Assembly: GCA_900552235.1 (NCBI GenBank)
Contig: URYZ01000020.1
Coordinates: 1-15,068 of the forward strand
Reading direction: 5' to 3'
From: an uncultured Mycoplasmatota bacterium
GTDB lineage: Bacteria; Bacillota_I; Bacilli_A; RF39; UBA660
Length of the DNA: 15,068 bases
Below the pieces are notes generated by a model that saw only the letters and a program-made list of their open reading frames with translations, was not told the DNA's origin and searched no databases. Numbering within the stretch: position 1 is the first letter of the stretch; every line of letters starts with the position of its first letter. The translations under genes and the position numbers were made by a program. Positions 6,563 through 13,782 of the stretch are shown here, one piece after another.

Positions 6563-6567
6563 TCTAT

Positions 6568-6657
6568 ATGTTTGAAGCCTTTATATGCTTTAAACCACAT
6601 CAGAAAGGTTAGAAGATCAAATATTGACACCTTAAGAGTGAGTCTTAGTTTATAAAA
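6568..6657 (+). promoter_or_regulatory. Structured 5' leader of rplU, candidate L21 leader
   Basis: The mRNA leader is about 100 nt. It begins with a hairpin in which GTTTGAAGC (6570-6578) pairs with GCTTTAAAC (6587-6595) with one G-U pair, around CTTTATAT. A less regular region rich in purines follows, up to the ribosome binding site. An L21 leader element is known upstream of rplU in Firmicutes and is thought to mediate autoregulation. Position and length fit, but I cannot test the match to its covariance model. Confidence 0.5.
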
Positions 6658-6668
6658 GGAGGTAAGTT

Positions 6669-6971
6669 ATGAAAGCTATTATTGAAACAGGTGGTAAACA
6701 ATACTACGTTAGTGAAAATGATGTTATTTATGTTGAAAAATTAGATGTAGAAGAAAACAAAGAAGTAACATTTGACAAAGTATTAATGATTGGTAGTGAA
6801 GTTGGTAATCCTTATTTAGAAGGTGCTAAAGTTACTGCAAAAGTTTTAAAACATGGAAAAAATAAGAAAATTAGAATTTTTAAATATGTTTCAAAACAAA
6901 AAAGTACTCGTAAAACTCAAGGTCATCGTCAACCATATACTAAATTAGAAATTACTAAAATTACTAGATAA
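6669..6971 (+). CDS. rplU: 50S ribosomal protein L21 (bL21)
   Basis: This 100-residue protein of the large ribosomal subunit binds 23S rRNA. The N-terminal block MKAIIETGGKQYYVSENDVI and the C-terminal block KKIRIFKYVSKQKSTRKTQGHR followed by QPYTKLEI are the family hallmarks, and the length is typical. AGGAGG lies six bases before ATG 6669. It heads the conserved rplU-prp-rpmA operon, and prp begins two bases after its stop codon. Expression probably depends on the consensus-like promoter at 6534 and the structured leader. Confidence 0.97.
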   Translation: MKAIIETGGKQYYVSENDVIYVEKLDVEENKEVTFDKVLMIGSEVGNPYLEGAKVTAKVLKHGKNKKIRIFKYVSKQKSTRKTQGHRQPYTKLEITKITR

Positions 6972-6973
6972 TT

Positions 6974-7273
6974 ATGATTAAAGTAAAGGTCTTAAAAGAA
7001 AATAATTTTTATAAAGAAATAACTATAACAGGACATGCTAATTATGATATTTATGGTAAGGATATTGTATGTAGTTCTGTAAGTAGTATTGTTATAACAA
7101 CAGTTAATGCAATTATTTCTTTAAATAAAGATATTATTAATTATGATGATACAAATGGAGTTAAAATTAAGGTATTAAAAGAAGATGAAGTTACTAATAA
7201 ATTATTAGATAATATGATTAATTTATTATATGAACTTCAAAAAGATTATGAAAAAACAATAAAATTTTTATAG
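6974..7273 (+). CDS. prp: Ribosomal-processing cysteine protease Prp
   Basis: This 99-residue protease (YsxB, formerly DUF464) removes the N-terminal extension of ribosomal protein L27 in Firmicutes. The catalytic pair is visible in the conserved block TGHANYDIYGKDIVCSSVSS: His21 and Cys33. The order rplU-prp-rpmA is the family's standard setting, and the downstream L27 carries the cleavable extension expected of the substrate. The ATG is two bases after the rplU stop and has no clear ribosome binding site, so it is probably translated by reinitiation. That would keep the protease well below L21 and L27 in amount. Confidence 0.95.
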   Translation: MIKVKVLKENNFYKEITITGHANYDIYGKDIVCSSVSSIVITTVNAIISLNKDIINYDDTNGVKIKVLKEDEVTNKLLDNMINLLYELQKDYEKTIKFL

Positions 7274-7285
7274 GAGGATTTAGTT

Positions 7286-7564
7286 ATGATGAAATTAAAT
7301 ATCCAATTATTTGCTCATAAAAAAGGTGGAGGATCAACTTGTAATGGTAGAGATTCTGCTGGACGTAGATTAGGTGCTAAAATAGCAGATGGACAAACTG
7401 CTAAAGCAGGAAATATTATTTATCGTCAAAGAGGAACAAGAGTTTATCCAGGAACAAATGTTGGTATTGGAAATGACCACACACTATTTGCAAAAGAAGA
7501 TGGTGTAGTTAAATATGAAAGATTAGGAAAAGACAAAAAACAAGTTAGTGTTATTACTAAATAA
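7286..7564 (+). CDS. rpmA: 50S ribosomal protein L27 (bL27) precursor
   Basis: This 92-residue protein reaches the peptidyl transferase centre with its N-terminus. It starts with the extension MMKLNIQLF directly before AHKKGGGST, matching the Prp cleavage context (hydrophobic residues ending in F, then A), so mature L27 should begin at Ala10. The core NGRDSAGRRLGAKIADGQ, IIYRQRGTRVYPGTNVGIGNDHTLFA and the GVVKYER block are typical. The residue before NGRDS is Cys19, where Lys or Arg is usual in the families I recall. GGAGG precedes the ATG; 7286 and 7289 are both ATG and the choice does not affect the mature protein. It is the third gene of the operon, 12 bases after prp, and is followed by a strong terminator. 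Confidence 0.96.
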   Translation: MMKLNIQLFAHKKGGGSTCNGRDSAGRRLGAKIADGQTAKAGNIIYRQRGTRVYPGTNVGIGNDHTLFAKEDGVVKYERLGKDKKQVSVITK

Positions 7565-7611
7565 TGTCTTTTCTTTTTTTGGTAATTTATAACAATTTAT
7601 ATAAAACTATT

Positions 7612-7646
7612 TATTATATTAGAAAATTCTAATATAATATTTTTTT
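7612..7646 (+). terminator. Strong intrinsic terminator after rpmA
   Basis: Bases 7612-7624 pair perfectly with 7627-7639 (13 bp, the innermost pairs opening into a small loop), followed by a run of T to 7646. The TATAAT inside the right arm (7633-7638) might also act as a -10 for the next gene, but no -35 supports it. Confidence 0.85.
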
Positions 7647-7671
7647 GAGTCTTTGACTTAAAGGAGTTTTT

Positions 7672-8175
7672 ATGAAAAATTTAAAATATTTATTTATATT
7701 AATAATAATTTTTTTCTTATTTGTAATAAATTTAAATAGTAAAAAAATAACATATAATTATGTTTTAGAACCTAGATGTATATATAATATAGAAAAATTT
7801 AATAAAATAAAAGAAGAAAAGAAAGTGTTAGATAAATTTATTGGTACAATAACAGGATATGGACCAGATTGTTATGGGTGTATAGGTATAACATCATCAG
7901 GTTATGATGTAAGAAATACTATTTATTATAATGATAAAACATATAATAATGTTCGTATTTTAGCAGCAGATAAATCTCTTCCTTTTGGAACAATTATAAA
8001 AGTAAGTAATTTAAAAGATTATAATGATTTTATAGGTATTGTTCTTGACAGAGGAAGTGCTATATCTTTTGATGGTTTTTCACAAATAGATTTATTATTT
8101 GAAAGTGAAGATTATTCATATAACTTTGGAAGAAAAGAAAATGTTATTTTTGAAATATTGCGTTTAGGATATTGA
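7672..8175 (+). CDS. Membrane-anchored 3D-domain protein, putative peptidoglycan lytic enzyme
   Basis: The product has 167 residues. Residues 5-20 form one hydrophobic N-terminal segment (signal peptide or anchor), so the rest lies outside the cell. Residues 57-145 are a 3D domain, named for three conserved aspartates and related in fold to MltA-type lytic transglycosylases. GYGPDCYGCIGITSSGYDV forms its start, followed by D100 (LAADKSLPFGTIIKV), D126 (IVLDRGSAI) and D140 (QIDLLFES). Such domains occur in YocH, YuiC and YabE of Bacillus and in Rpf-like factors, where they act on peptidoglycan in stationary phase or around sporulation. The C66-Y-G-C69 pair plus C36 could form a disulfide. AAAGGAG lies six bases before ATG 7672. 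It is probably monocistronic, since the next gene has its own promoter overlapping this gene's TGA stop. Confidence 0.83.
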   Translation: MKNLKYLFILIIIFFLFVINLNSKKITYNYVLEPRCIYNIEKFNKIKEEKKVLDKFIGTITGYGPDCYGCIGITSSGYDVRNTIYYNDKTYNNVRILAADKSLPFGTIIKVSNLKDYNDFIGIVLDRGSAISFDGFSQIDLLFESEDYSYNFGRKENVIFEILRLGY

Positions 8176-8200
8176 ATTTAAATATTTTTTAAGATATAAT
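8172..8200 (+). promoter_or_regulatory. Sigma-A-type promoter of the two-TM protein gene
   Basis: TTGAAT (8172-8177), a 17-bp spacer and a perfect TATAAT (8195-8200) lie 28 bases before the ATG and overlap the preceding gene's stop codon. Confidence 0.75.
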
Positions 8201-8227
8201 AAAAATTACTTGAAATGAGGAAGTTAT

Positions 8228-8773
8228 ATGGAAGAAGAAATACTAAAATTAAAAAAGGCAATAAAAAGTAATACTAAATTTAGTATTGTTTGTATATCAC
8301 TTATAGAAATAATGTTAATTGTATTACCAATTTTATTTAATAAAGCTTTGCCTAATGTAACGGGAAATGTGGATAATTTATTTTTTATAAAGAATTATTT
8401 TCTAAAATTTTTTCCTTTTTTATCAGTAGGACTTAATTCTTATTCAATAAAATTACTTTTTGATAATAAAAAATTAAATAAGGAAGTAGTAAATTTAGAA
8501 GTATTAGATGAAAAACAAAAGGTTGAAGAAAAAATGAAACAAGAAGTTAAAAAAAGTATGATGTATGAAGAAACAAGGGAAGTTAATGATGATTTAGAAT
8601 TTTTAAAATATTTATATAAAACAGATACAGATTTATACATAATGCTTTTACAAGATAATTATTTAGAAAGTGCTTTAAAAGAAAAAGGTTATGATGATGT
8701 TACAATAAAGGATTTCGTTAATTATGTAAAAGACGATATTAATGGTGTTAAACCTCTTGTTAGAGTTAAGTAA
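8228..8773 (+). CDS. Unrecognised two-TM coiled-coil protein
   Basis: I do not recognise this 181-residue family. A short charged cytoplasmic start (MEEEILKLKKAIKSNTK) precedes a hydrophobic segment at about 18-36 and a second at about 53-72, forming a membrane hairpin. Residues about 79-125 are rich in Lys and Glu with heptad-like leucine and valine spacing (KKLNKEVVNLEVLDEKQKVE), suggesting a coiled coil. The C-terminal 60 residues look globular and helical (DDLEFLKYLYKTDTDLYIML, YDDVTIKDFVNYVKDDI). GAGGAAG lies about seven bases before ATG 8228. The gene has its own promoter and terminator, so it is a separate unit between the 3D protein and tex. The topology would suit a membrane scaffold or septum-associated factor, but that is only a guess. 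Confidence 0.75.
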   Translation: MEEEILKLKKAIKSNTKFSIVCISLIEIMLIVLPILFNKALPNVTGNVDNLFFIKNYFLKFFPFLSVGLNSYSIKLLFDNKKLNKEVVNLEVLDEKQKVEEKMKQEVKKSMMYEETREVNDDLEFLKYLYKTDTDLYIMLLQDNYLESALKEKGYDDVTIKDFVNYVKDDINGVKPLVRVK

Positions 8774-8806
8774 GAAGTAAAATTTATTTTATTTCTTTTC
8801 TTTTTA
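8774..8806 (+). terminator. Intrinsic terminator
   Basis: GAAGTAAAA (8774-8782) pairs with TTTTATTTC (8787-8795, one G-T wobble) around TTTA, followed by a T-rich run. Confidence 0.65.
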
Positions 8807-8845
8807 TAAAATAATATTTATAATTAATATGAAAGGAAGAAAATT

Positions 8846-10981
8846 ATGAACGAACAAATAATAAAAGATATAACGAATAATTTGAATATAAAAAGATTTC
8901 AAACAGAAAATACTTTAAAATTACTTGAAGAAGGAAATACGATTCCTTTTATAGCAAGATATAGAAAAGAAGCTACAAATGGACTTAATGAAACCCAAAT
9001 AAAAGAAATTAGTGATGTATATAAATATCAAATAAATTTATTAAAAAGAAAAGAAGATGTAATAAGATTAATTGATGAAAAAAATCTTTTAACGGAAGAT
9101 TTAAAAAATAAAATAATGGCTTGTACTAAATTAGTGGATATTGAGGATTTATATAGACCATATAAAGAAAAAAAGAAAACTAAGGCAACTGATGCGATTA
9201 ATAATGGTTTAGAAGGTCTTGCTAAGATAATTATGAGTTTTCCTAATAAAAGTTTGGAAGAAATAATAAATAATTATACTTCATGTAAAGTAACAACATA
9301 TAATGAAAAATATGAAGGGGTTATGTATATAATTGCAGAATGGATTAGTGATAATGCAAATTATAGAAAATATATTAGAAATTATATTTTTAATAATGGA
9401 TTTATTGTATCTAAAGTAAAAAAAGATGGAAAAGATGAGTATAAAACTTATGAAATGTATTATGATTATAATGAAAGAATAAAATATATAAAAAGTCATA
9501 GGGTATTAGCACTTAATAGGGGTGAAGAAGAAAAGGTTTTAAATGTTAAATTAACTACTGATGATGATAAAATAATATCTTATTTAGAAAACAAAATAAT
9601 AAAATATGATTATCCATGTAGTAGTCTTATAAAAGATGCGATAAAAGATAGTTATAAAAGGCTTATTTTTCCAAGTATTGAAAGAGAAATAAGAAGTGAT
9701 TTAACTATTTTAGCAAATAAAGTTGCGATTGATAATTTTTCTTCAAATGTTTCTAATTTACTTTTAACACCACCAATGAAAGAAATAAGGGTATTAGGAT
9801 TTGATCCTGCTTTTAGAACAGGTTGTAAACTTGCAGTATTAGATAAAAATGGAAGTGTTTTAAGTATAGATAAAATATATCCTCATGAACCACATAATAA
9901 GATTAAAGAAAGTGAAATAAAAATTGTAGAACTTGTAAATAAATATAATATTGATGTTATTGCTATAGGAAATGGTACAGCATCTAGAGAAAGTGAAAGA
10001 TTTATTGCTAATACTATAAAAAATAATAGTTTAAATTGTAAATATGTAATTGTAAGTGAAGCAGGAGCAAGTGTATATTCTGCAAGCGACTTAGCTATAA
10101 AAGAATTTCCTAATTTAGATGTTGCAGAAAGAAGTGCAATTTCAATAGGTAGAAGATTACAAGATCCATTATCTGAACTTGTAAAAATAGATCCTAAAAG
10201 TATAGGAGTAGGATTATATCAACATGATTTAAAGCAAAAAGAATTAGATGAAGCATTAGATTTTGCAGTTGGTTCAGTTGTTAATAGTGTAGGAGTAAAT
10301 ATAAATACAGCATCACCATCATTATTAAAATATATTTCAGGTTTAAATTCTAAAACAATTGCTAGTATTATAAAAGAAAAAGAAAGAATAAATAAATTTA
10401 CTTCAAGAATGGAACTTAAAAAAATATTAAGTGATAAAGTATTCGAACAATCAATTGGATTTATTAGGATAAATGATGCTTCAAATGTTTTAGATAGAAC
10501 GAAAATACATCCTGAAAGTTATGAAAAAACTTATAGCTTACTTAAATATTTAAATCTATCTTTAGAAGATATTGGAACTCCTAAGATAAAAGAAGTGTTA
10601 AAAAATATAAACGTAGAAAGCCTTGAAAAAGAGTTAAAAATAGATAAATGGACTTTAGAAGATATTATATCTTGCTTAAAAGAACCATTAAGAGATCCAA
10701 GAGAAGATTATAGTGTCCCTGTTTTAAAAGATGATATTTTAACAATAGATGATTTAAAAGTAGGAATGAAATTACAAGGAGTTGTAAGAAATGTAGTTGA
10801 TTTTGGAGCATTTATTGATATAGGATTACATAATGATGGTTTAGTTCATATATCACAAATTACTACTAAATATATAAAACATCCAAGTGAAGTATTAACA
10901 GTTGGTGATATAGTAGATTGTTATGTAAAAGAAATATATAAAGATAAAGAAAAAGTATCACTTACGTTAATTGAAATGTAA
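8846..10981 (+). CDS. tex: Tex family RNA-binding transcription accessory protein
   Basis: The product has 711 residues, the full length for Tex. The domains come in the family order. A helical N-terminal region (about 1-190) contains NTIPFIARYRKEATNGLNE and DLYRPYKEKKKTKA. A YqgF/RuvC-like domain (about 314-445) begins LGFDPAFRTGCKLAVLD and includes AIGNGTASRE. Tandem helix-hairpin-helix repeats (about 475-560) hold VNINTASPSLLKYISGL. A C-terminal S1 RNA-binding domain (about 638-710) shows GVVRNVVDFGAFIDIG and DGLVHISQI. Tex is a cytoplasmic nucleic-acid-binding protein, named after toxin expression in Bordetella and linked to transcription and RNA fitness; its exact mechanism is not settled. 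AAAGGAAG lies six bases before ATG 8846. No convincing promoter precedes it. It appears monocistronic. Confidence 0.96.
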   Translation: MNEQIIKDITNNLNIKRFQTENTLKLLEEGNTIPFIARYRKEATNGLNETQIKEISDVYKYQINLLKRKEDVIRLIDEKNLLTEDLKNKIMACTKLVDIEDLYRPYKEKKKTKATDAINNGLEGLAKIIMSFPNKSLEEIINNYTSCKVTTYNEKYEGVMYIIAEWISDNANYRKYIRNYIFNNGFIVSKVKKDGKDEYKTYEMYYDYNERIKYIKSHRVLALNRGEEEKVLNVKLTTDDDKIISYLENKIIKYDYPCSSLIKDAIKDSYKRLIFPSIEREIRSDLTILANKVAIDNFSSNVSNLLLTPPMKEIRVLGFDPAFRTGCKLAVLDKNGSVLSIDKIYPHEPHNKIKESEIKIVELVNKYNIDVIAIGNGTASRESERFIANTIKNNSLNCKYVIVSEAGASVYSASDLAIKEFPNLDVAERSAISIGRRLQDPLSELVKIDPKSIGVGLYQHDLKQKELDEALDFAVGSVVNSVGVNINTASPSLLKYISGLNSKTIASIIKEKERINKFTSRMELKKILSDKVFEQSIGFIRINDASNVLDRTKIHPESYEKTYSLLKYLNLSLEDIGTPKIKEVLKNINVESLEKELKIDKWTLEDIISCLKEPLRDPREDYSVPVLKDDILTIDDLKVGMKLQGVVRNVVDFGAFIDIGLHNDGLVHISQITTKYIKHPSEVLTVGDIVDCYVKEIYKDKEKVSLTLIEM

Positions 10982-10999
10982 TTTAAATTTATATTAAGT

Positions 11000-11031
11000 A
11001 AAATTAAATCTTTCTTTTTTTTTAATTTTTT
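11000..11031 (+). terminator. Weak A/T terminator after tex
   Basis: AAAATTAAA (11000-11008) pairs with TTTAATTTT (11021-11029) across a T-rich 12-base loop. It has no G-C pair, so support is modest. Confidence 0.4.
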
Positions 11032-11039
11032 GGTATAAT
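11031..11039 (+). promoter_or_regulatory. Extended -10 promoter of obg
   Basis: TGG followed by TATAAT (11034-11039) gives an extended -10 25 bases before the start. No good -35 is seen. The same T-run-TGG-TATAAT string occurs before the tRNA pair at 6183-6196. Confidence 0.5.
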
Positions 11040-11063
11040 TTACTGCGTAAGGAAGTGAATATT

Positions 11064-12341
11064 ATGTTTGTAGATGAAGTTAATATAAATGTAGTTGCAG
11101 GAACAGGTGGAGATGGATGTACTGCTTTTAGAAGAGAAAAATACGTGCCACTTGGAGGACCTTATGGAGGAAATGGTGGTAGAGGATCAAATATTATTTT
11201 CAAAGCAGATGAAGGGCTTCGTACTTTAATTGATTTAAGATATAATAAAATAATTAAAGGAGAACGTGGTGAAAATGGTATGGGTAAGAACTGTAATGGT
11301 AAAGGTGCTAAAGATATTATAATAAAAGTTCCAACAGGTACAGTTGTTACTGATATGGATACAAACCTTGTTATTTGTGATTTAAAAGAAGATGGTGAAG
11401 AATGTATCGTAGCTAAAGGAGGACGTGGAGGTCGTGGAAACACTGCTTTTAAAACCGCTAGTAATCCTGCTCCAAACTTTAGTGAAAAAGGAGAACCAGG
11501 TGAAGAAAGATATTTAAAGGTTGAACTTAAATTACTTGCTGATGTTGGTTTAGTAGGAATGCCAAGTGTTGGTAAAAGTACAATTCTTTCTAAAATATCA
11601 CGTTCAAAACCTAAAATTGCGGCATATCACTTTACGACATTAAATCCTAATTTAGGAGTTGTAAAAACAAGCGATAACAGAAGTTTTGTTGTAGCAGATC
11701 TTCCAGGTTTAATCGAAGGTGCATCTTTAGGAGAAGGACTTGGAGATAAGTTTTTAAAACATATTGAAAGAACAAGAGTTATAGCTCATGTTATTGATAT
11801 GAGTGGTTATGAAGGAAGAGATCCATATGATGATTATATAAAAATTAAAAAAGAATTAAATGATTTTGATTCAAAATTATTAAAAAAAGAACAATTAATT
11901 ATCGCTAATAAAATGGATATGGAAAATGCTAAAGAAAACTTAAAAGAATTTAAAAATAAATTAAAAGAAGATATAAAAGTATTTGAAATAAGTGCCATTA
12001 ATGAAGAAGGCTTAGATAAAGTATTATTATATATGGCAGATTTACTTGATAAAAAAGTTGTTAAAGATGACTTTGAAGATGATTTATATGAAGATTATGT
12101 CTTATATACATTTAAAAAAGAAAATCCATTTACAATTGTAAAAGAAAAGGACTGTTTTGTAATTAAAGGAGATACAGTTGAAAAATTATTTAGAATGACT
12201 AAATTTAATACCGATGAATCTATCCTTCGTTTTGCTAAAAAATTAACTCGTATGGGAGTTGATGAAGAATTAGAAAAAATGGGAGCAGTTCAAGGAGATA
12301 AGGTAAGAATACTTGATTTTGAATTCGAATATAGAAATTAA
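11064..12341 (+). CDS. obg: Obg/CgtA GTPase
   Basis: This essential GTPase acts in 50S ribosomal subunit assembly, stress response and, in B. subtilis, sporulation initiation. The chosen start gives 425 residues. The glycine-rich Obg fold (about 1-158) includes GTGGDGCTAFRREKYVPLGGP. The G domain carries the P-loop GMPSVGKST (165-173), switch I FTTLNPNLG, G3 DLPG (212-215), and G4 NKMD (282-285). The C-terminal OCT domain (about 345-425) ends with VQGDKVRILDFEFEY. Start 11064 was preferred to an in-frame GTG at 11055, because that GTG lies inside the ribosome binding site AAGGAAGTGA and MFVDEV is the family's usual beginning. In many Firmicutes obg follows rpmA; here four genes separate them. 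Confidence 0.97.
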   Translation: MFVDEVNINVVAGTGGDGCTAFRREKYVPLGGPYGGNGGRGSNIIFKADEGLRTLIDLRYNKIIKGERGENGMGKNCNGKGAKDIIIKVPTGTVVTDMDTNLVICDLKEDGEECIVAKGGRGGRGNTAFKTASNPAPNFSEKGEPGEERYLKVELKLLADVGLVGMPSVGKSTILSKISRSKPKIAAYHFTTLNPNLGVVKTSDNRSFVVADLPGLIEGASLGEGLGDKFLKHIERTRVIAHVIDMSGYEGRDPYDDYIKIKKELNDFDSKLLKKEQLIIANKMDMENAKENLKEFKNKLKEDIKVFEISAINEEGLDKVLLYMADLLDKKVVKDDFEDDLYEDYVLYTFKKENPFTIVKEKDCFVIKGDTVEKLFRMTKFNTDESILRFAKKLTRMGVDEELEKMGAVQGDKVRILDFEFEYRN

Positions 12342-12347
12342 AAAAAA

Positions 12348-12373
12348 CCTAGTTAATTTTAACTAGGCTTTAT
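12348..12373. terminator. Bidirectional terminator between obg and the phosphoesterase gene
   Basis: CCTAGTTA (12348-12355) pairs with TAACTAGG (12360-12367) around a four-base loop. On the minus strand it is followed by a long T run, on the plus strand by a looser T-rich stretch. The convergent phosphoesterase stop codon is in the right arm. Confidence 0.8.
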
Positions 12374-13283
12374 TTATTCTATAAAAATTTATACTTGGAA
12401 TACTATTAAATCTTATATTAAATGTACTTTCACCAATTCCATTTGATATATAAATATCTGTATTATTAATATTATAATAAGGTTCATAATAATTTTTAGA
12501 TCCTTCAGGAAGTAAAATAGGTTTAACAAATGGTATTTTTACTTGCCCGTTATGTGAATGACCTCCAAGTATTACATCAATATTATAATCATTTATAAAA
12601 TAATCGATATAATCTGTTTCATGTAATAAAACAATTTTTAAATTAGATGAAGCAAAACCATTTTCTTTTAAATTTTCAATATTTGGTTCTCCATATGTTA
12701 TATTATCAAATCCATATATTCCAATTGTTGTTCCTTCTTTACCATATATAATATCACTTTTATTAACAAGCAAATTAAAATTAGAATCATAATATATATT
12801 GCTAAGCTCAGTATAATTATAATCATGATTACCTATAATACTATATTTTCCTAAAGAAGCATTTATATCTTTTAAAGCATCTGTCAAAACATCTATTTCT
12901 TTTTTTGTATATTTTTCAGTATATCTAATATCAAGTAAGTCACCGGTAAAAACAACAATATCAGGTTCAAGCTCATTTATTTTGTTTATAACTTTTTTAA
13001 TGTTTTTACTATTAATACTGCTTCCATAATGTAAATCACTAAAATGAACTATTTTAATACCATGTAAATCTTCTTTAATATTGCTACTTAAAATAACTTT
13101 TTCATTTACTAGTAGTAAATTAGGTTCAATAAAGTAAGAATATATGAAAAATATGATTAAAAGACTGATTATAAAAGCAAGGAATTTCCTATTTCTTTTT
13201 TTTCTTTTTTCCTTTTTTTCTATCTTTACTTCTTTTTTAATTTCCTTTTCAATTTTTTTATTTTTTTCTAATCTTGACACCAT
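12363..13283 (-). CDS. Membrane-anchored metallophosphoesterase, YkuE type
   Basis: The product has 306 residues from the chosen start. Residues 1-33 are an extremely Lys- and Glu-rich cytoplasmic tail (KKIEKEIKKEVKIEKKEK and onward), then one membrane segment at about 34-51, and an extracytoplasmic calcineurin-like phosphoesterase domain. All metal-binding motifs are present: SDLHYG (D83, H85), GDLLD (D115), GNHDY (N152, H153), LLHETD (H221) and GGHSHNG (H242, H244). Relatives include B. subtilis YkuE, an exported phosphoesterase, and LpxH-like hydrolases; the substrate cannot be read from sequence. ATG 13283 was chosen because GGAGG lies five bases upstream; an in-frame TTG at 13295 would start before it. 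The start follows the CPBP stop by one base, so the two form an operon. The charged tail before the anchor is unusually dense and could form a coiled coil or bind nucleic acid or membrane. Confidence 0.88.
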   Translation of the reverse strand: MVSRLEKNKKIEKEIKKEVKIEKKEKRKKRNRKFLAFIISLLIIFFIYSYFIEPNLLLVNEKVILSSNIKEDLHGIKIVHFSDLHYGSSINSKNIKKVINKINELEPDIVVFTGDLLDIRYTEKYTKKEIDVLTDALKDINASLGKYSIIGNHDYNYTELSNIYYDSNFNLLVNKSDIIYGKEGTTIGIYGFDNITYGEPNIENLKENGFASSNLKIVLLHETDYIDYFINDYNIDVILGGHSHNGQVKIPFVKPILLPEGSKNYYEPYYNINNTDIYISNGIGESTFNIRFNSIPSINFYRINKA

Positions 13284-13284
13284 A

Positions 13285-13782
13285 TTATCCTCCAATGACG
13301 AAAACTAATATATAATTTAAGACAATAATTGTATTGTGCATCATATGAAATGACATAGGTACAAAAATATTATCTGTTTTAGAATACATGTAAGCAAATG
13401 CACATCCTAAAGCACTATAAGGTACTAAAAATACTAGTTCCACAATACTACTAGCAGATAAAAGATGCATAGAACCAAATATTAATCCACTTAAAAGAAT
13501 ATAAAGTACTTTATTATTAAAACAGTTTCTTAATGATTTTCTAAATACCATTTCTTCAGCAAATGGAGCATAAATGCAAGAGGAAAAAATCATATATATA
13601 GGCATAATGCTAATATATTCTCTTATTAATGTCTCATTAGTAGAATTACCTTCAACAAAGAAAGATATAATAATATTTGATATAATCATTACAAGAAGTC
13701 CTATAACATAGTATTTAAAATTATCTTTTATATAAGTTTTAAAATTAGATTTAAAATCTTTAAAGTTTTCTTTAATACTTCT
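13285..13782 (-). CDS. CPBP family intramembrane metalloprotease, 5' end lost at junction
   Basis: The frame runs back beyond the first ATG at 13689 to 13782 and reads naturally there (IKENFKDFKSNFKTYIK, then a membrane segment YYVIGLL), so the real N-terminus is missing. Only about 165 residues remain of a family usually well over 200. The three CPBP (Abi/CAAX-like) motifs are present: EE-x3-R in FAEEMVFRKSLR, F-x3-H in FGSMHLL, and H-x3-N in HMMHN. The surrounding hydrophobic segments make it a polytopic membrane protease. Family members process prenylated or other membrane proteins, or give bacteriocin self-immunity; the role here is unknown. It precedes the YkuE-type phosphoesterase in one transcript. 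Upstream of 13782 this frame meets a stop codon in foreign, GC-richer DNA. I infer the gene is complete in its own genome and cut only in this assembly. Confidence 0.82.
   Translation of the reverse strand, partial: RSIKENFKDFKSNFKTYIKDNFKYYVIGLLVMIISNIIISFFVEGNSTNETLIREYISIMPIYMIFSSCIYAPFAEEMVFRKSLRNCFNNKVLYILLSGLIFGSMHLLSASSIVELVFLVPYSALGCAFAYMYSKTDNIFVPMSFHMMHNTIIVLNYILVFVIGG

Noticed and set aside
11162..11443. Open frame opposite obg, and similar frames opposite tex, the repeat protein and the two-TM protein
   Set aside because: These are antisense readings of well-identified genes, with no ribosome binding site and proline-, isoleucine- or phenylalanine-rich low-complexity products.
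13728..13757. C-terminal residues ILNLILKLI as a genuine end of the AEC transporter
   Set aside because: They are read from the AT-rich CPBP gene in another frame and do not resemble the family, which normally continues for over 100 residues.
1..13780. Alternative genetic code (UGA as Trp), suggested by the Mollicutes-like base composition
   Set aside because: The 3D-domain gene ends at TGA, tryptophans are encoded by TGG, and no conserved protein contains an internal UGA in the AT-rich part.
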